Below, in pieces: positions 7,486 to 17,700 of a DNA stretch of 64,000 nt; within the stretch, counting starts at the first letter, position 1; each line of letters opens with the position of its first letter. Source of the stretch: Firmicutes bacterium HGW-Firmicutes-11. GTDB lineage: Bacteria > Bacillota > Clostridia > Peptostreptococcales > Anaerovoracaceae. A program made the translations under genes and the position numbers. The notes under the pieces were generated by a model that saw only the letters and a program-made list of their open reading frames with translations, was not told where the DNA came from and did not search any database. The stretch is from assembly GCA_002840285.1 (NCBI GenBank), contig PHAE01000002.1, positions 1 to 64,000 of the forward strand, written 5' to 3'.

Positions 7486-8508
7486 ATGAAAAAGGTATTG
7501 TCGATTCTCATATGTCTTATGTTGGTTCTAACAATGTTTTCAGCTTGCGGCGGCGGCGAAACAGAAGACCCCGCAACTTCCGGACCAGAAGCAACCGGCC
7601 CGGAATACAAAATCCGTTTTGCTCATATCGAAAATGACTTCACCGCCTGTGCACAGGGTGTGGAAGTGTTCAAGAAGTATGTAGAAGAAGGTAGCGACGG
7701 CAGGATCGCAGTTGAGATCCTTGGGAGCGGTTCTATGGGAGGCGAAAGAGAAATTCTCGAGAGCGTTACCATGGGAACGATCGAAGGCGGCATGGCCATG
7801 TCCTCGTTGTTCACTACCTACCTTCCGAACTGGAACATCTTCGATCTGCCTTTTGTTTTTAAGAGCAGAGACGATTGGGCAGAGAAGGTCGACGGAGCAA
7901 TGGGTGATGCACTGGCAGCAGAAGCCGAGTCGATCGGTGTTAAAGTTCTCAGCTTTTTTGACGGCGGTTTCCGCGTGATCTCCAATACCAAACGGCCGAT
8001 CACAACACTGGCCGATTTCAAAGGACTCAAGAATCGCGTCGGCGAATCCACTCTCATGATCGATACCCACAAAGCGTTGGGAGACAATCCCATCCCGATG
8101 TCATTTGGAGAGATCTACACCGCATTGCAGCAGGGTACCATCGATGGCGTTGACACCTCTGTTATTTACGTCCAGGACGGCAATTTCCAGGAAGTCACAA
8201 AATACGCAACGCTGACCAACCACACAGCGCTGCAAATGGTGACCTTCATCAACAAAGACTTCTTCGAGAGCCTCCCCGCAGATCTTCAGGAAGTCGTGAT
8301 GGAAGCGACTGCCAAGACCACGGCAGAGCAGAGACAGATCGCAATTGAAGTTGACGAACTGGCCATGCAGATCATGAAGGATGCCGGGATGGAAATCAAT
8401 GAGCCGTCGGCAGAATTCACCGCTGCTATGATAGAGGCAACCAAACCTGTCGTAGATGGTTACAGAAGCCAAATCGATGCTAAGTTGTTTGAACTTGCAG
8501 GACTATAA
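7486..8508 (+). CDS. dctP: TRAP transporter solute-binding lipoprotein (DctP family)
   Basis: This 340-residue extracytoplasmic binding protein belongs to a TRAP carboxylate importer. Its N-terminus MKKVLSILICLMLVL ends in the lipobox FSAC, so it should be a membrane-anchored lipoprotein. DctP-family motifs are clear, including the region FKGLKNRVGES, whose arginine usually binds the substrate carboxylate, and the PIPMSFGEIYTALQQGTIDG block. The start at ATG 7486 follows AAAGGAG, so the open frame from 7408 is too long. It is the first gene of dctPQM behind a sigma-54 promoter. The substrate cannot be read from sequence, but an organic acid is expected. Confidence 0.92.
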   Translation: MKKVLSILICLMLVLTMFSACGGGETEDPATSGPEATGPEYKIRFAHIENDFTACAQGVEVFKKYVEEGSDGRIAVEILGSGSMGGEREILESVTMGTIEGGMAMSSLFTTYLPNWNIFDLPFVFKSRDDWAEKVDGAMGDALAAEAESIGVKVLSFFDGGFRVISNTKRPITTLADFKGLKNRVGESTLMIDTHKALGDNPIPMSFGEIYTALQQGTIDGVDTSVIYVQDGNFQEVTKYATLTNHTALQMVTFINKDFFESLPADLQEVVMEATAKTTAEQRQIAIEVDELAMQIMKDAGMEINEPSAEFTAAMIEATKPVVDGYRSQIDAKLFELAGL

Positions 8509-8547
8509 ATAGAAACAGCAATTATACTCATTCTTCTCCACTACGCC

Positions 8548-8600
8548 CGATGGGACTTCGGTGCCCTGCGTACAAGTAGTTCCGCATCGAAGTTCCGTCG
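8548..8600 (+). promoter_or_regulatory. Long RNA hairpin between dctP and dctQ
   Basis: CGATGGGACTTCG (8548-8560) pairs with CGAAGTTCCGTCG (8588-8600), giving 13 bp with two G-U wobbles and a 27-nt loop. There is no T-run, so it is more likely an mRNA-stabilising element or partial attenuator that sets binding protein above permease expression (inference). Confidence 0.5.
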
Positions 8601-8640
8601 ATTGTAGATCAATGAATTAATTGCTTTGGAGGTAACAAGA

Positions 8641-9174
8641 TTGTTAAAGAAATTGGGGAACAGGTTCGACGAACTGGAACGCAATGTGCTAATGATCACC
8701 TTGGTGGTCATGGTAATCATTATTTTTACAAATGTTGTGATGCGCTATGTATTCAACAACTCGCTTTCGTGGTCGGAAGAACTGGCAAGGTTCATGTTCA
8801 TATGGTTTTCATGGATGGGCGTCAGCGCAGGACTGAGAGATGGAGAGCACCTTCGTGTGGAATTGTTGTCGACGAAACTGATTCGGCGGGGATTGATGAA
8901 AACAAACGAGTCGATCACGATCCTGGTATCTCTGATCTGGCTGGCAACCACAGTAGTCGTCGCTCGTTATGGATTCGAAGTGGTGTCGTCACAAATCAAA
9001 TTGGGTGTGGTTAGCCCGGCGATGAAACTTCCGATGTGGGTCGCCTATCTTTCAGTTCCAGTCTGTAGTTCAGTCATAGGCGTTCGACTCGTAGTAAATA
9101 TTATCGGCAGTGTAAAAAAACTACTTGGCAAATCAAATCAGAAAAGTGAGGTGGCTAACGAATGGAAATCCTGA
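8641..9174 (+). CDS. dctQ: TRAP transporter small membrane subunit (DctQ family)
   Basis: This 177-residue protein has four hydrophobic segments, as is typical for DctQ, with the family motif NNSLSWSEELARFMFIWFSW. It partners with the large permease DctM. The start is a TTG at 8641, 8 nt after GGAGGT. The longer frame beginning at 8626 would overlap that ribosome site and is rejected. Its 3' end overlaps dctM by 13 nt, which indicates coupling. Confidence 0.9.
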   Translation: MLKKLGNRFDELERNVLMITLVVMVIIIFTNVVMRYVFNNSLSWSEELARFMFIWFSWMGVSAGLRDGEHLRVELLSTKLIRRGLMKTNESITILVSLIWLATTVVVARYGFEVVSSQIKLGVVSPAMKLPMWVAYLSVPVCSSVIGVRLVVNIIGSVKKLLGKSNQKSEVANEWKS

Positions 9175-10442
9175 TCATGTTCGGTGGCATGCTTCTGCTG
9201 ATCGCTTTGGGTCTACCCATCGGCTATGCCATTGCCGCTTCTACCATTATTACATTTATCACATCTTCCGATATCCCTCTGCGTATCGTATCCCAGAATG
9301 CGTTTACCGGGATCGATTCTTTCGTACTGCTGGCGATTCCGTTTTTCATCCTGGCGGGCATCCTGATGAGCGCAGGTGGTGTCGCAAGAAGACTGGTTGA
9401 TGTTGCCGACGCATGCATCGGCTGGATCACCGGCGGCCTTGGAATGGCTTCTGTTCTGACCGCAACTTTCTTTGGAGCGATTTCCGGCTCCGGTGCCGCC
9501 ACGACGTCTGCGGTAGGCTCCTTGATGCTTCCCGAAATGAAGCGAAAAAAATATGGGGATGAATTCAGCGCCTGCCTGATTGCTTCCGCAGGTTCCATCG
9601 GTGTAATCATACCGCCAAGCATTCCCTTTGTCGTTTACGGTGTGACCGTAGGAGTCAGCATTGGCGACCTTTTCCTGGCCGGGATCCCCGCTGGACTTTT
9701 AATGTGTTTTGTTCTGATGCTCGCTTGCTACATCATTTCAAAAAAGAACGGCTATCGTGGAAGTGACACCAGACCTACAGTGAAGCACATCGCAGAAACC
9801 TTAAAAGAAGGCATATGGGCATTGTTTGCTCCGATCATCATACTTGGCGGAATCTACTCGGGTATTTTCACTCCCACAGAGTCCGCAGTTGTTGCAGTTG
9901 TCTATTCCATCATCATCGGTGTCTTTGTATACAAGGAACTTGATCTGAAAAAACTGAAGGCTTCCTTTTATCAATCGGCAGTACTCAATGGAATTATCGT
10001 CTTTATCATCGGCTTTTCCGGCGCAATGGCAAAATTTCTTACTTTGGAAAATGTGCCGCAAAAGGTAAGCGCCATGATTTTGTCCTTTACCGACAGCCCA
10101 TTCTTCATCTTGCTGATCATCAATGTATTTTTACTGGTTGTCGGGATGTTGATCGACAATATTCCCGCCATCATCATTCTGTCGCCGATCTTTCTTCCTG
10201 TTGTCCAAAGCGTTGGCGTCACGCCTCTTCAGTTTGGAGTGATCATCGTTTTGAACCTTGCGATCGGCTATGTCACACCACCTTATGGGACCACACTTTT
10301 CGTGGCTTCCGCAATTTCAAAGATATCCATTGACCGATTGGCGAAATATGCGACGATCTTCACATTGGTGCTTTTCATTCCTTTGATCCTCGTCACCTAC
10401 TTTCCATTGTTTACCGACGGGTTTGTGGCACTCTTCAAATAG
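9162..10442 (+). CDS. dctM: TRAP transporter large membrane subunit (DctM family)
   Basis: This 426-residue protein has about 12 hydrophobic segments and is the sodium-coupled transport subunit. Typical DctM motifs are GAISGSGAATTSAVGSLMLPEM near residue 105, IIPPSIPFVVYG, and NLAIGYVTPPYGTTLF near the C-terminus. The ATG at 9162 lies inside the end of dctQ. A bidirectional terminator follows 30 nt after the stop. Confidence 0.94.
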   Translation: MEILIMFGGMLLLIALGLPIGYAIAASTIITFITSSDIPLRIVSQNAFTGIDSFVLLAIPFFILAGILMSAGGVARRLVDVADACIGWITGGLGMASVLTATFFGAISGSGAATTSAVGSLMLPEMKRKKYGDEFSACLIASAGSIGVIIPPSIPFVVYGVTVGVSIGDLFLAGIPAGLLMCFVLMLACYIISKKNGYRGSDTRPTVKHIAETLKEGIWALFAPIIILGGIYSGIFTPTESAVVAVVYSIIIGVFVYKELDLKKLKASFYQSAVLNGIIVFIIGFSGAMAKFLTLENVPQKVSAMILSFTDSPFFILLIINVFLLVVGMLIDNIPAIIILSPIFLPVVQSVGVTPLQFGVIIVLNLAIGYVTPPYGTTLFVASAISKISIDRLAKYATIFTLVLFIPLILVTYFPLFTDGFVALFK

Positions 10443-10472
10443 TATGCCTAAAGCCATGTCTCACGAAAAAAG

Positions 10473-10498
10473 AGGTCAGCCGGTCTACCGGCTGACCT
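10473..10498. terminator. Bidirectional terminator between dctM and the APC permease gene
   Basis: AGGTCAGCCGG pairs with CCGGCTGACCT across a TCTA loop. The minus-strand side is followed by six T and the plus-strand side by a short T run. Confidence 0.85.
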
Positions 10499-10501
10499 TT
10501 C

Positions 10502-11938
10502 CTATTGCATGTACTCTTCTCTTGCATACTCTTCACCAAATAGCAACAGTTCTCGCTCACTCCTTGTTGTCCTCTTTGAATTGAGTTTCGTATAGAGTGC
10601 AAGGCCAATACCAATAAATGTCCAAAGCAGAATCAATCCCCATTCATAGGACCATGGCACGAGATTGACATTGATTGGCGTAAACAGTGACAACAGGAAC
10701 AAGGATGCTCCAATTGCACCTATTCCGACTACCTTCCAGTGTTTCACTCTAAATGGTCTTGAAAGATCCGGTTCTTTGCTTCTGAGCACAATAAATGAGA
10801 CTGCTACGAGCAAATAGGAAACCACAGTTCCGAGAGCCGCTGTATTGATAAACCAAACAAGCGCATTTCGGCCCAGCAACGGTACAATCAAGCAGATCCC
10901 GCCAACGAAGCCCAAAGAGACGTACGGTGTCTGATAGCGTGGATGGATCTTGGCAAAAAATGCCGGCAACATTCTCGCCCTTCCCATTGCAAAAAGAATT
11001 CGGGATGCCCCTACAAAAAAACCGTTCCAGCTTGTAAGTATCCCACAGACTCCACCCACGACCATGATCTTTCCAAAGGTTGGGGACAAGTAAGAAAACG
11101 TAGCTGCATCTGCCAGTGGAATCGAGGCTTCGATCCGCTGTTCCGGGGGAATCGCAAAGGCAATTCCGATCGTCATAAGGATATACCAGGAACCGGCTAG
11201 GACGATGGAAAAAATCAGGACTTTGGCGATATCCTTTAGTGGCATTTTCATTTCTTCTGCTGATTGTGGAATGACGTCAAATCCGACAAACATTGAAGGA
11301 ACTACCAGAAGGACCGCACCCATGCCTGCGGTGCTGGTAAACAGCTTTCCTACGTAAGCACCATCGCCGAACGCCGCGCTTCCCGACAAGAAAACGATGC
11401 CAGTTGCTACCAAACCAATAGTTCCCATAAGTTGAAAAATTGCCGAGGGTTTCACGCCGATGATATTGAGTATGGTGAGAACGATGGCGCCGATCATTCC
11501 CATCAATGCCCAAGAGAAATAAACAGGATACCCGACGACGGTCCACAAATATCCGATTTGCGGCACATCAAAAATAGAGTCGATCGCAGTAGATATAGCA
11601 ATCCCTTCCCATGCAGCGACCCCGATATAGGCGAACGATATCGCCCAACCCGCGGTCCATGAAAAGAAATAACCCAGTCCACGATAGGTAAAGGTCAATT
11701 CGCCTCCGGTAATGGGCAACGCTGTTGTCAGTTCTGCATACGTCAAGCCAACCAAAATGCACATGCCTCCACCGATCAGAAGTGCGAACAACGCGCCGAT
11801 AAACCCCGCTCTGGCGATCCATTCACCAGGTAGAACCAGCCAGCCCCATCCGATCATCGTTCCAAAGGATAAGGCCATGACGTCGGATCGGCTCAGAACT
11901 CGCTTTAACTTGGATCTTTCCTGCATCATCCGTTCCAT
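10502..11938 (-). CDS. APC-family amino acid/polyamine permease
   Basis: This 478-residue protein with about 12 membrane segments belongs to the amino acid-polyamine-organocation superfamily. The N-terminal helix has the family motif FGTMIGWGWLVLPGEW, followed by GGGMCILVGLTYAELTTALP. The frame opens at 11944, but the ATG at 11938 is better spaced (6 nt) from AAAGGA. It starts 10 bp after the response regulator gene and is probably co-transcribed with that regulator and the kinase. This suggests that the sensed compound or a product is its substrate. The exact substrate is unknown. Confidence 0.88.
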   Translation of the reverse strand: MERMMQERSKLKRVLSRSDVMALSFGTMIGWGWLVLPGEWIARAGFIGALFALLIGGGMCILVGLTYAELTTALPITGGELTFTYRGLGYFFSWTAGWAISFAYIGVAAWEGIAISTAIDSIFDVPQIGYLWTVVGYPVYFSWALMGMIGAIVLTILNIIGVKPSAIFQLMGTIGLVATGIVFLSGSAAFGDGAYVGKLFTSTAGMGAVLLVVPSMFVGFDVIPQSAEEMKMPLKDIAKVLIFSIVLAGSWYILMTIGIAFAIPPEQRIEASIPLADAATFSYLSPTFGKIMVVGGVCGILTSWNGFFVGASRILFAMGRARMLPAFFAKIHPRYQTPYVSLGFVGGICLIVPLLGRNALVWFINTAALGTVVSYLLVAVSFIVLRSKEPDLSRPFRVKHWKVVGIGAIGASLFLLSLFTPINVNLVPWSYEWGLILLWTFIGIGLALYTKLNSKRTTRSERELLLFGEEYAREEYMQ

Positions 11939-11948
11939 CGGCATTCCT

Positions 11949-13313
11949 TTACTTCAGACCGTACTCGGTTATTTTATTGAATAGCTGTCGTCTGCTTATT
12001 CCTAAGATTTCAGCGGTTTTACTGACATTGTGATTGTTCTTTTTCAACAGCATGCTAATGTATTTCGACTCGAATTCGCTACGAATGTCACGCAAAGGTC
12101 GGTCTCCCTGAAAAAACGTCTCGTCAGAGTTCGCAAAGCCGATCTCTTTGGTACGCATCAGTCCACTTTTCTTTATGATGCCGTCCTCCGACAACACAAC
12201 CAGCCGTTCGATCATGTTCTTCAATTCTCTAATGTTTCCCGGGTAATCATAATGGTGTAAAAACTCCATCACAGCAGGATCGATTTCCCGGATCTTGATC
12301 GCCATAACAGACTCCGATTTTCGTATGAAGTATTGAATCAGTTTGTCCAGATCTTCCTGGCGGTTTCGTAGAGGTGGGACTTCGATTATGATCGTGCTCA
12401 GACGATAAAACAGATCTTCACGGAAGGCTCCTGTCCGTATCTCCTGTTGCAAGTCCTTATTGGTCGCTGAAATCAATCGAAAGTCGATGCTGATCGGATC
12501 GTTGCGGCCGATCCTCATGACCTTCTTGCTTTCGATCGCTTTCAATAACTTGGATTGGGTCACGAGAGGAATATCTCCGATTTCATCGAGAAACAAGGTG
12601 CCGCCTTCTGCTGCCTCAAATCTGCCAACTCTTGTGTTTGTTGCTCCGGTAAAGGAACCCTTTTCATGTCCAAACAGCTCTGATTCAATGAGTGTTTCTG
12701 TGAGAGAGAAGCAGTTTACATCCATAAATGGAGCATTCCTTCTCTTGCTTTCCTGATGTATGAATTGGGCAAGCACTTCTTTTCCGGATCCCGATTCTCC
12801 CAGAATCAATATATTGGCATCGCTTTTCGCTGCCTTCCTGCTGATTTCAAGAGTCTCCCGATATGCTTCACTTTCCGTTTCCAGCATGTAATCCTGGAGG
12901 CCTTCCGATGGCGGTTCGATTTGTTTCTCATCTTTGAACGCTTTCAGTTTTTCCAGGTTTCTGATTTCCGCCAACAGTTCTTCTGGGTTGCTGCCTTTGA
13001 TGATATAGGTATAGGCGCCAAGTTTCATTGCGTTTACAGCGTTTTCAATGGTTCCATATGCGGTCATGATGATCACATTTGTGTTGCTGTACTTCTTTCT
13101 GACGATTTGAAGCAAACCAATGCCATCCAATTCCGGCATCATCAGGTCGGCAAGCACCAAATCATACTTCACTGTTTCCATCATCCCCAGGGCTTCCCGT
13201 GGTTTGTTTGATTTGGAAACGATATACCCCTTGGCAGTCAAAATGGTAGCCAGCACATCACAGTGGGCCGGTTCGTCGTCCACCACCAGGATCCTATACT
13301 CTCTGCCCATCAT
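11949..13313 (-). CDS. Sigma-54-dependent response regulator (NtrC/DctD type)
   Basis: This 454-residue activator has three domains. A receiver domain (about 6-125) has a phosphoacceptor at D56 in LVLADLMMPELDG. An AAA+ domain (about 150-380) has Walker A GESGSGKE, the sigma-54 loop GSFTGA (a common variant of GAFTGA) and Walker B GTLFLDEIGD. A Fis-type HTH lies at the C-terminus (VSKTAEILGISRRQLFNKI). The ATG at 13313 follows GGGGGAGG, and the gene overlaps the kinase gene by 20 nt. It likely activates a sigma-54 promoter nearby, with the dctP promoter at 7351 the prime candidate (inference). Confidence 0.93.
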   Translation of the reverse strand: MMGREYRILVVDDEPAHCDVLATILTAKGYIVSKSNKPREALGMMETVKYDLVLADLMMPELDGIGLLQIVRKKYSNTNVIIMTAYGTIENAVNAMKLGAYTYIIKGSNPEELLAEIRNLEKLKAFKDEKQIEPPSEGLQDYMLETESEAYRETLEISRKAAKSDANILILGESGSGKEVLAQFIHQESKRRNAPFMDVNCFSLTETLIESELFGHEKGSFTGATNTRVGRFEAAEGGTLFLDEIGDIPLVTQSKLLKAIESKKVMRIGRNDPISIDFRLISATNKDLQQEIRTGAFREDLFYRLSTIIIEVPPLRNRQEDLDKLIQYFIRKSESVMAIKIREIDPAVMEFLHHYDYPGNIRELKNMIERLVVLSEDGIIKKSGLMRTKEIGFANSDETFFQGDRPLRDIRSEFESKYISMLLKKNNHNVSKTAEILGISRRQLFNKITEYGLK

Positions 13314-14631
13314 CTGGTTCCTCCCCCTGTTCCGGAAACACCATATAGAATGATGTCCCTTCGCCGACCTTGCTCTCAGCCACGATCCTGCCTTGGAGCT
13401 TTTCCATTTCGTTGTATACGATATATAAGCCCAATCCGCTTCCATCCCGCTTTGCTTTTGTAGTGAAAAACGGATTAAATATGCTGCCTATATTTTCAGA
13501 AGGAATACCAATGCCCGTATCTGTCACCGAAATCTTGACAAAACCAATATCTTTGTCATATCGGATCGTCAGTTCTCCACCGTCCGGCATGGCGTCCGCG
13601 GAATTCAGGATCAAATTGATCAGGATGATCTCCAATGATTCCGGTATCGTGTGAAGGATGATGTCATTTCCTCCTTCTATGCTTACTCTTATTTGCCTTG
13701 TTTCCAGAAGATTCTCCTCTAGTGAGATGATAGCCCGGATAAACTCACCTAGCTTGACCGTTTCTTTTGCGTTGTTCGAAATTCTGGAAAAATCCAAGAG
13801 ATTATCGATGATCCTACTAGATTTATCCACCGCTTTCTCGATGGAAGAAATGGCATGCTCAATGACATTTCTCTCGTAATCGTCGCTGTTTTTGAGGATA
13901 TAACAATAGTTCCGGATGATTCCCAGAGGATTTCTGATCTCGTGAGCAACCCCGGCTGCCAGTTGCCCAACAGCAATCATTTTGTTGTCCTGAAGCATCT
14001 GTCGTTCCCTGGCTCTCTCACGGGTCACGTCGTTCAGCATGAGAAGCACCTTCGCCGCTTGATTTTCAGACGCCTTCAATGGAAAAATCAATGCCTCATA
14101 GATTCTGTTTCCATCGATGGTTTCCAGTCGTGCATTTCCCTTTCCGTCAAACGCTTCGGTGAGCGCATGAAATAAGACTTCTTTTGCGGCAACTCCGAAA
14201 TCCAATACGGCGAAAAGATTTCTGCCAATAATGCTACTTTTCCGTTTACCGATGCTTTCCGAAAATGCGCTGTTCGTGTTTCGGATGATTAGGTCAGGGT
14301 CGATTTCAATAAAAAATATGTTGACGCTGTCGTAAGTCGTCTGTAGATCGTTTCTGCTGGCATCCAGCATCTCCATCCGATCCGCCAGTTCGTCATACAT
14401 GACCCGATAGGATTCATAAATCAGATAAAGTATGCTCGCTGTAACCATCAAAAAAATATATATGATCACGCCGACTCTGGCTGAAATCGCTTGTTGCAGC
14501 ACTTCTCTTGCAGTTGTGGAATCCGTGCTGATTCCCATCCAGTCCGGCTCCAGATTCTGATTGTAATACACCAGAAAGGAAAAAGACAAGATGATGAAAA
14601 CGATGAAGATCACTCTGATTCTGCGTTTCAT
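13294..14631 (-). CDS. Membrane PAS histidine kinase
   Basis: This 445-residue sensor kinase is paired with the downstream response regulator. A membrane helix near residues 5-25, a short extracellular loop and a second helix near 55-75 are followed by a PAS domain (about 90-205). The HisKA domain has GVAHEIRNPLG, and the HATPase domain has NLILNSADAM, DTGIGIP and GSGLGLYIV. The periplasmic loop is only about 30 residues, so sensing may be membrane-based or through the PAS domain. The ATG at 14631 is chosen over the GTG at 14640, which sits directly on the AAGG ribosome site. Confidence 0.9.
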   Translation of the reverse strand: MKRRIRVIFIVFIILSFSFLVYYNQNLEPDWMGISTDSTTAREVLQQAISARVGVIIYIFLMVTASILYLIYESYRVMYDELADRMEMLDASRNDLQTTYDSVNIFFIEIDPDLIIRNTNSAFSESIGKRKSSIIGRNLFAVLDFGVAAKEVLFHALTEAFDGKGNARLETIDGNRIYEALIFPLKASENQAAKVLLMLNDVTRERARERQMLQDNKMIAVGQLAAGVAHEIRNPLGIIRNYCYILKNSDDYERNVIEHAISSIEKAVDKSSRIIDNLLDFSRISNNAKETVKLGEFIRAIISLEENLLETRQIRVSIEGGNDIILHTIPESLEIILINLILNSADAMPDGGELTIRYDKDIGFVKISVTDTGIGIPSENIGSIFNPFFTTKAKRDGSGLGLYIVYNEMEKLQGRIVAESKVGEGTSFYMVFPEQGEEPDDGQRV

Positions 14632-14666
14632 ATTGGACACCCTTGCTTATCTTCAGTAAAGGGAAA

Positions 14667-14694
14667 CAACAGGGCAAATTGCTTTGCCCTGTTG
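14667..14694 (-). terminator. Terminator of the nuoEF-like operon
   Basis: A 12-bp perfect stem, CAACAGGGCAAA with TTTGCCCTGTTG, has a 4-nt loop and lies 12 nt after the stop of the large redox gene. It is followed on the minus strand by TTTCCCTTT. Confidence 0.75.
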
Positions 14695-14705
14695 CTAAAA
14701 TGTTA

Positions 14706-17700
14706 CTATTCTACTGACACGACCAACGCTTTTTCTCCCCGTCCAAATCCTTCTGTGTGAAGAACCGGAGTTCCCGGATGCGCTTCGGTCGGGCAAGGCC
14801 ACTGAAGGGACCCTTCTGCATCAAGACGTTCAAAGTTGATTCCCGCATAGGAAGGGGTAACTGTACGAATTTCTTCAAAGACCTCTTCCGCGCTTGCATA
14901 CGCTTTCTTTCCGAAAAGTGCAAGGAGTTCAGATAAGATCTTCCAGTCTTCCTTGGTTCCTTTATGCATGGGGATCGCTTTTCTTATCCGCTGCACACGG
15001 CGTTCGGTATTGGTCACTGTGCCTTCCTTTTCTGCATAGGTGCAGGAGGGAAGTACAACATCCGCAAGCTTTGCCGTTTCCGTCAGAAATGCATCCTGAA
15101 CCACCAGCAGCTCCAGACCGTCGATCAGCTTTACAACTTCGTCGATTCTGTCATCTGCGCGAGTTATGATGTCTTCTCCCATGACGAAGAGGCCTTTCCA
15201 TTCCGTCATCGGCTCAAGCAGGGAGATACCCGGCTCTATCGGCAGCGCTTCTTCCCATGCTTCGCTGAATCGTTGGACGGATTCCTTGTTGGTGAGTCTC
15301 TGGTACGCGGTATAATGCGCCGGGAGTACGCCCATGTCGCAGATGCCCTGCAAATTCGCTCCGCTCCGCAGCGGATTGATTCCGGATCCTTCTTTGCCCA
15401 CCTTGCCGCAAATCAATGCCAAATTGGCAATATTCATGACGGTGACAGATCCGGGGCCCTGAGCGGTAAAACGCAACGAGTAGTAGATCGGCGCTTTTTC
15501 CGCAGAAGCATAGATCCTTGCTGCCTTGCGGATGTCTTCGGCCTCGACGCCACAGATCTCAGCTGCTTTTTCCGCCGACTTCTTTTTCAAATGTGTCTTG
15601 AGCTCATCGAAGCCCTCCACACGTTCTGAAGTGTATTCTTTGTCATACAAACCTTCTTCTACGATCACAGAAAGAATACCGTTGACCGCGGCGTTGGCTG
15701 TACCTGGATTGATTTTCAGGAACACATCAGCTTCTTTTGATATGACTGTATCGATCGTATCGATGACGACAAGTTTCGCCCCTCTTCTTGCCGCTTGCCC
15801 GATTCTGGTTCCCAAAATGGGGAATTCCTTGAAGGGATCGGTGCCGGCAATCAGGAAAGCATCCGCGTGCAGTGCTTCACTGATAGAGTTTGTCATCGCC
15901 CCCGTGCCTGTAGTGATCCCCAGTCCGGCAACCGGAGAATGGTACGCGATATGGTCCCAATGGTCCACGTTGTTGGAACCGAGGACGGTGCGGACAAATT
16001 TCTGGAACAGATATGCTTCCTCGTTGGTTGCACGCTCGCCGGACACACCGGCCAAAGCTCTTCCACCGTAGGTCTTCAACAGCGAATTCGTAGAGGCAAA
16101 GATATAGTCGTAAGCTTCCTTCCATGTTGCTTCTACCAGTGTACCGTCACGACGGATCAGCGGACTGGTCAGCCGTTCCTTGCTGTTGATGTAGTCGTAC
16201 TCGTACTTGCCCTTCACGCAGAGGAGACCTTCGTTGGCCGGTCCGAAAGCCGGCTCCACTCGAATGACATCGGTACCGTTGACGCAAAGGGTGAGTTGGC
16301 AACCCACTCCGCAATGAGGACAGACCGAATCGGTTTTGTCTGTCGGCAGAGGTACCGGTTTCCTGTGAGTCACCTTGGGCAACAGCGCGCCGACGGGACA
16401 AACGCTGATGCAGTTTCCGCAGTCGATGCAGCCGGATTCCGACAGAGGATTCTGAAGCTCCGGCGCCACCACTGTATCAAAGCCCCGATGGACTAGGCCA
16501 AGAGCTGTAACACCGATGACCTCGCTGCAGACACGGACACAAAGACCGCAAAGGATGCACTTGTTGGGATCGCGAACGACATAGGGATGATTGTCGTCAA
16601 ATTCGATCCGGTTGATGTCTCCGGCGAGTCTCTCCGGCTTTACATCGTATTCATTGGAATAGTCGTACAGCTTGCACTCATAATATTTGCCGCAGCCACA
16701 CTCCAGACAACGCTTGGCATCTGCCACCGCTTCTTCTTCTGTAAATCCTGCCACGACTTCCTCAAAGTTGTCACGCCTGTATTCAGGATCTAAAAGTCCG
16801 ACACTGGAGCGGCACTGCCGTTCCCTGTCTTCGAAATCTTTTTCTGTGATATCGTCCCGGGTCACAACATACGGTTTTTTATAAGCGATCCTCTCGCCAC
16901 GAAGGTAAGCATCCGCCACTTCCGTTACTTTCTTTCCGTCTGCGATTGCTTCGATGGCGATGGAGATCTTGTCATTGCCGCAATCTCCTCCTGCGAAAAC
17001 GCCGTCTACGCTTGTCATGAAGGTATCCACATCGTAGGCGATGCCCTTCTTGCGAGTCAGATCGACTCCTGGGAACCCTTCCGGCGCTACTGCCTGACCG
17101 ATGGCCAAGATCACTGTATCCACGTCCAAAAGCTCGGTTTTGCCTTCCACCGGACGCGGTGCGCGGCGACCGCTTTCATCCGCTTCTCCCAATTCCATGA
17201 TCTGTAGCTCGATCTGCTTCACGTTGCCGTTATCATCGGTGATGTAGCGGATCGGGTTGGTGAGATTGCGGAAGATGACGCCTTCTTCTTCTGCTTCTTC
17301 GATTTCGATCAGATCTGCCGGCATCTCGTCTTTCGTTCTGCGATAGATGTTGTATACCTTGGATGCACCCATACGGACTGCTGTACGGCAGGCGTCCATG
17401 GCGGTGTTTCCTCCGCCGACGATAGCGACCTTGTCGCCGATCTCCTGCGCTTCCTGTTTTACGACTTTGCGAAGAAAATCGATTCCGCCGATCACGCCTT
17501 TCGCGTCTTCTCCCGGGCAACCAGTGCCGGTGGAGACCCAGGCGCCGATCCCTAAAACAACAGCGTCGTATTCCGAACGCAAGGTTTCAAAGCTGATGTC
17601 TTCGCCGATTTTTGTATTGGGTCTCAGTTCGACTCCCATCTTTGCGATCTGGCTGACTTCCGCATCGACTACTTCTTTGGGCAAACGATATTGTGGTATG

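Noticed and set aside
14632-14705. Sigma-54 promoter upstream of the histidine kinase gene
   Set aside because: No TGGCA/TTGCA pair with 12-nt spacing is present; the gap holds only the terminator hairpin and a ribosome site.
15942-15950. Selenocysteine codon in the formate dehydrogenase-like domain
   Set aside because: The codon at the Sec/Cys position is GCG (Ala) and the next is TAC (Tyr). No TGA or TGC is present.
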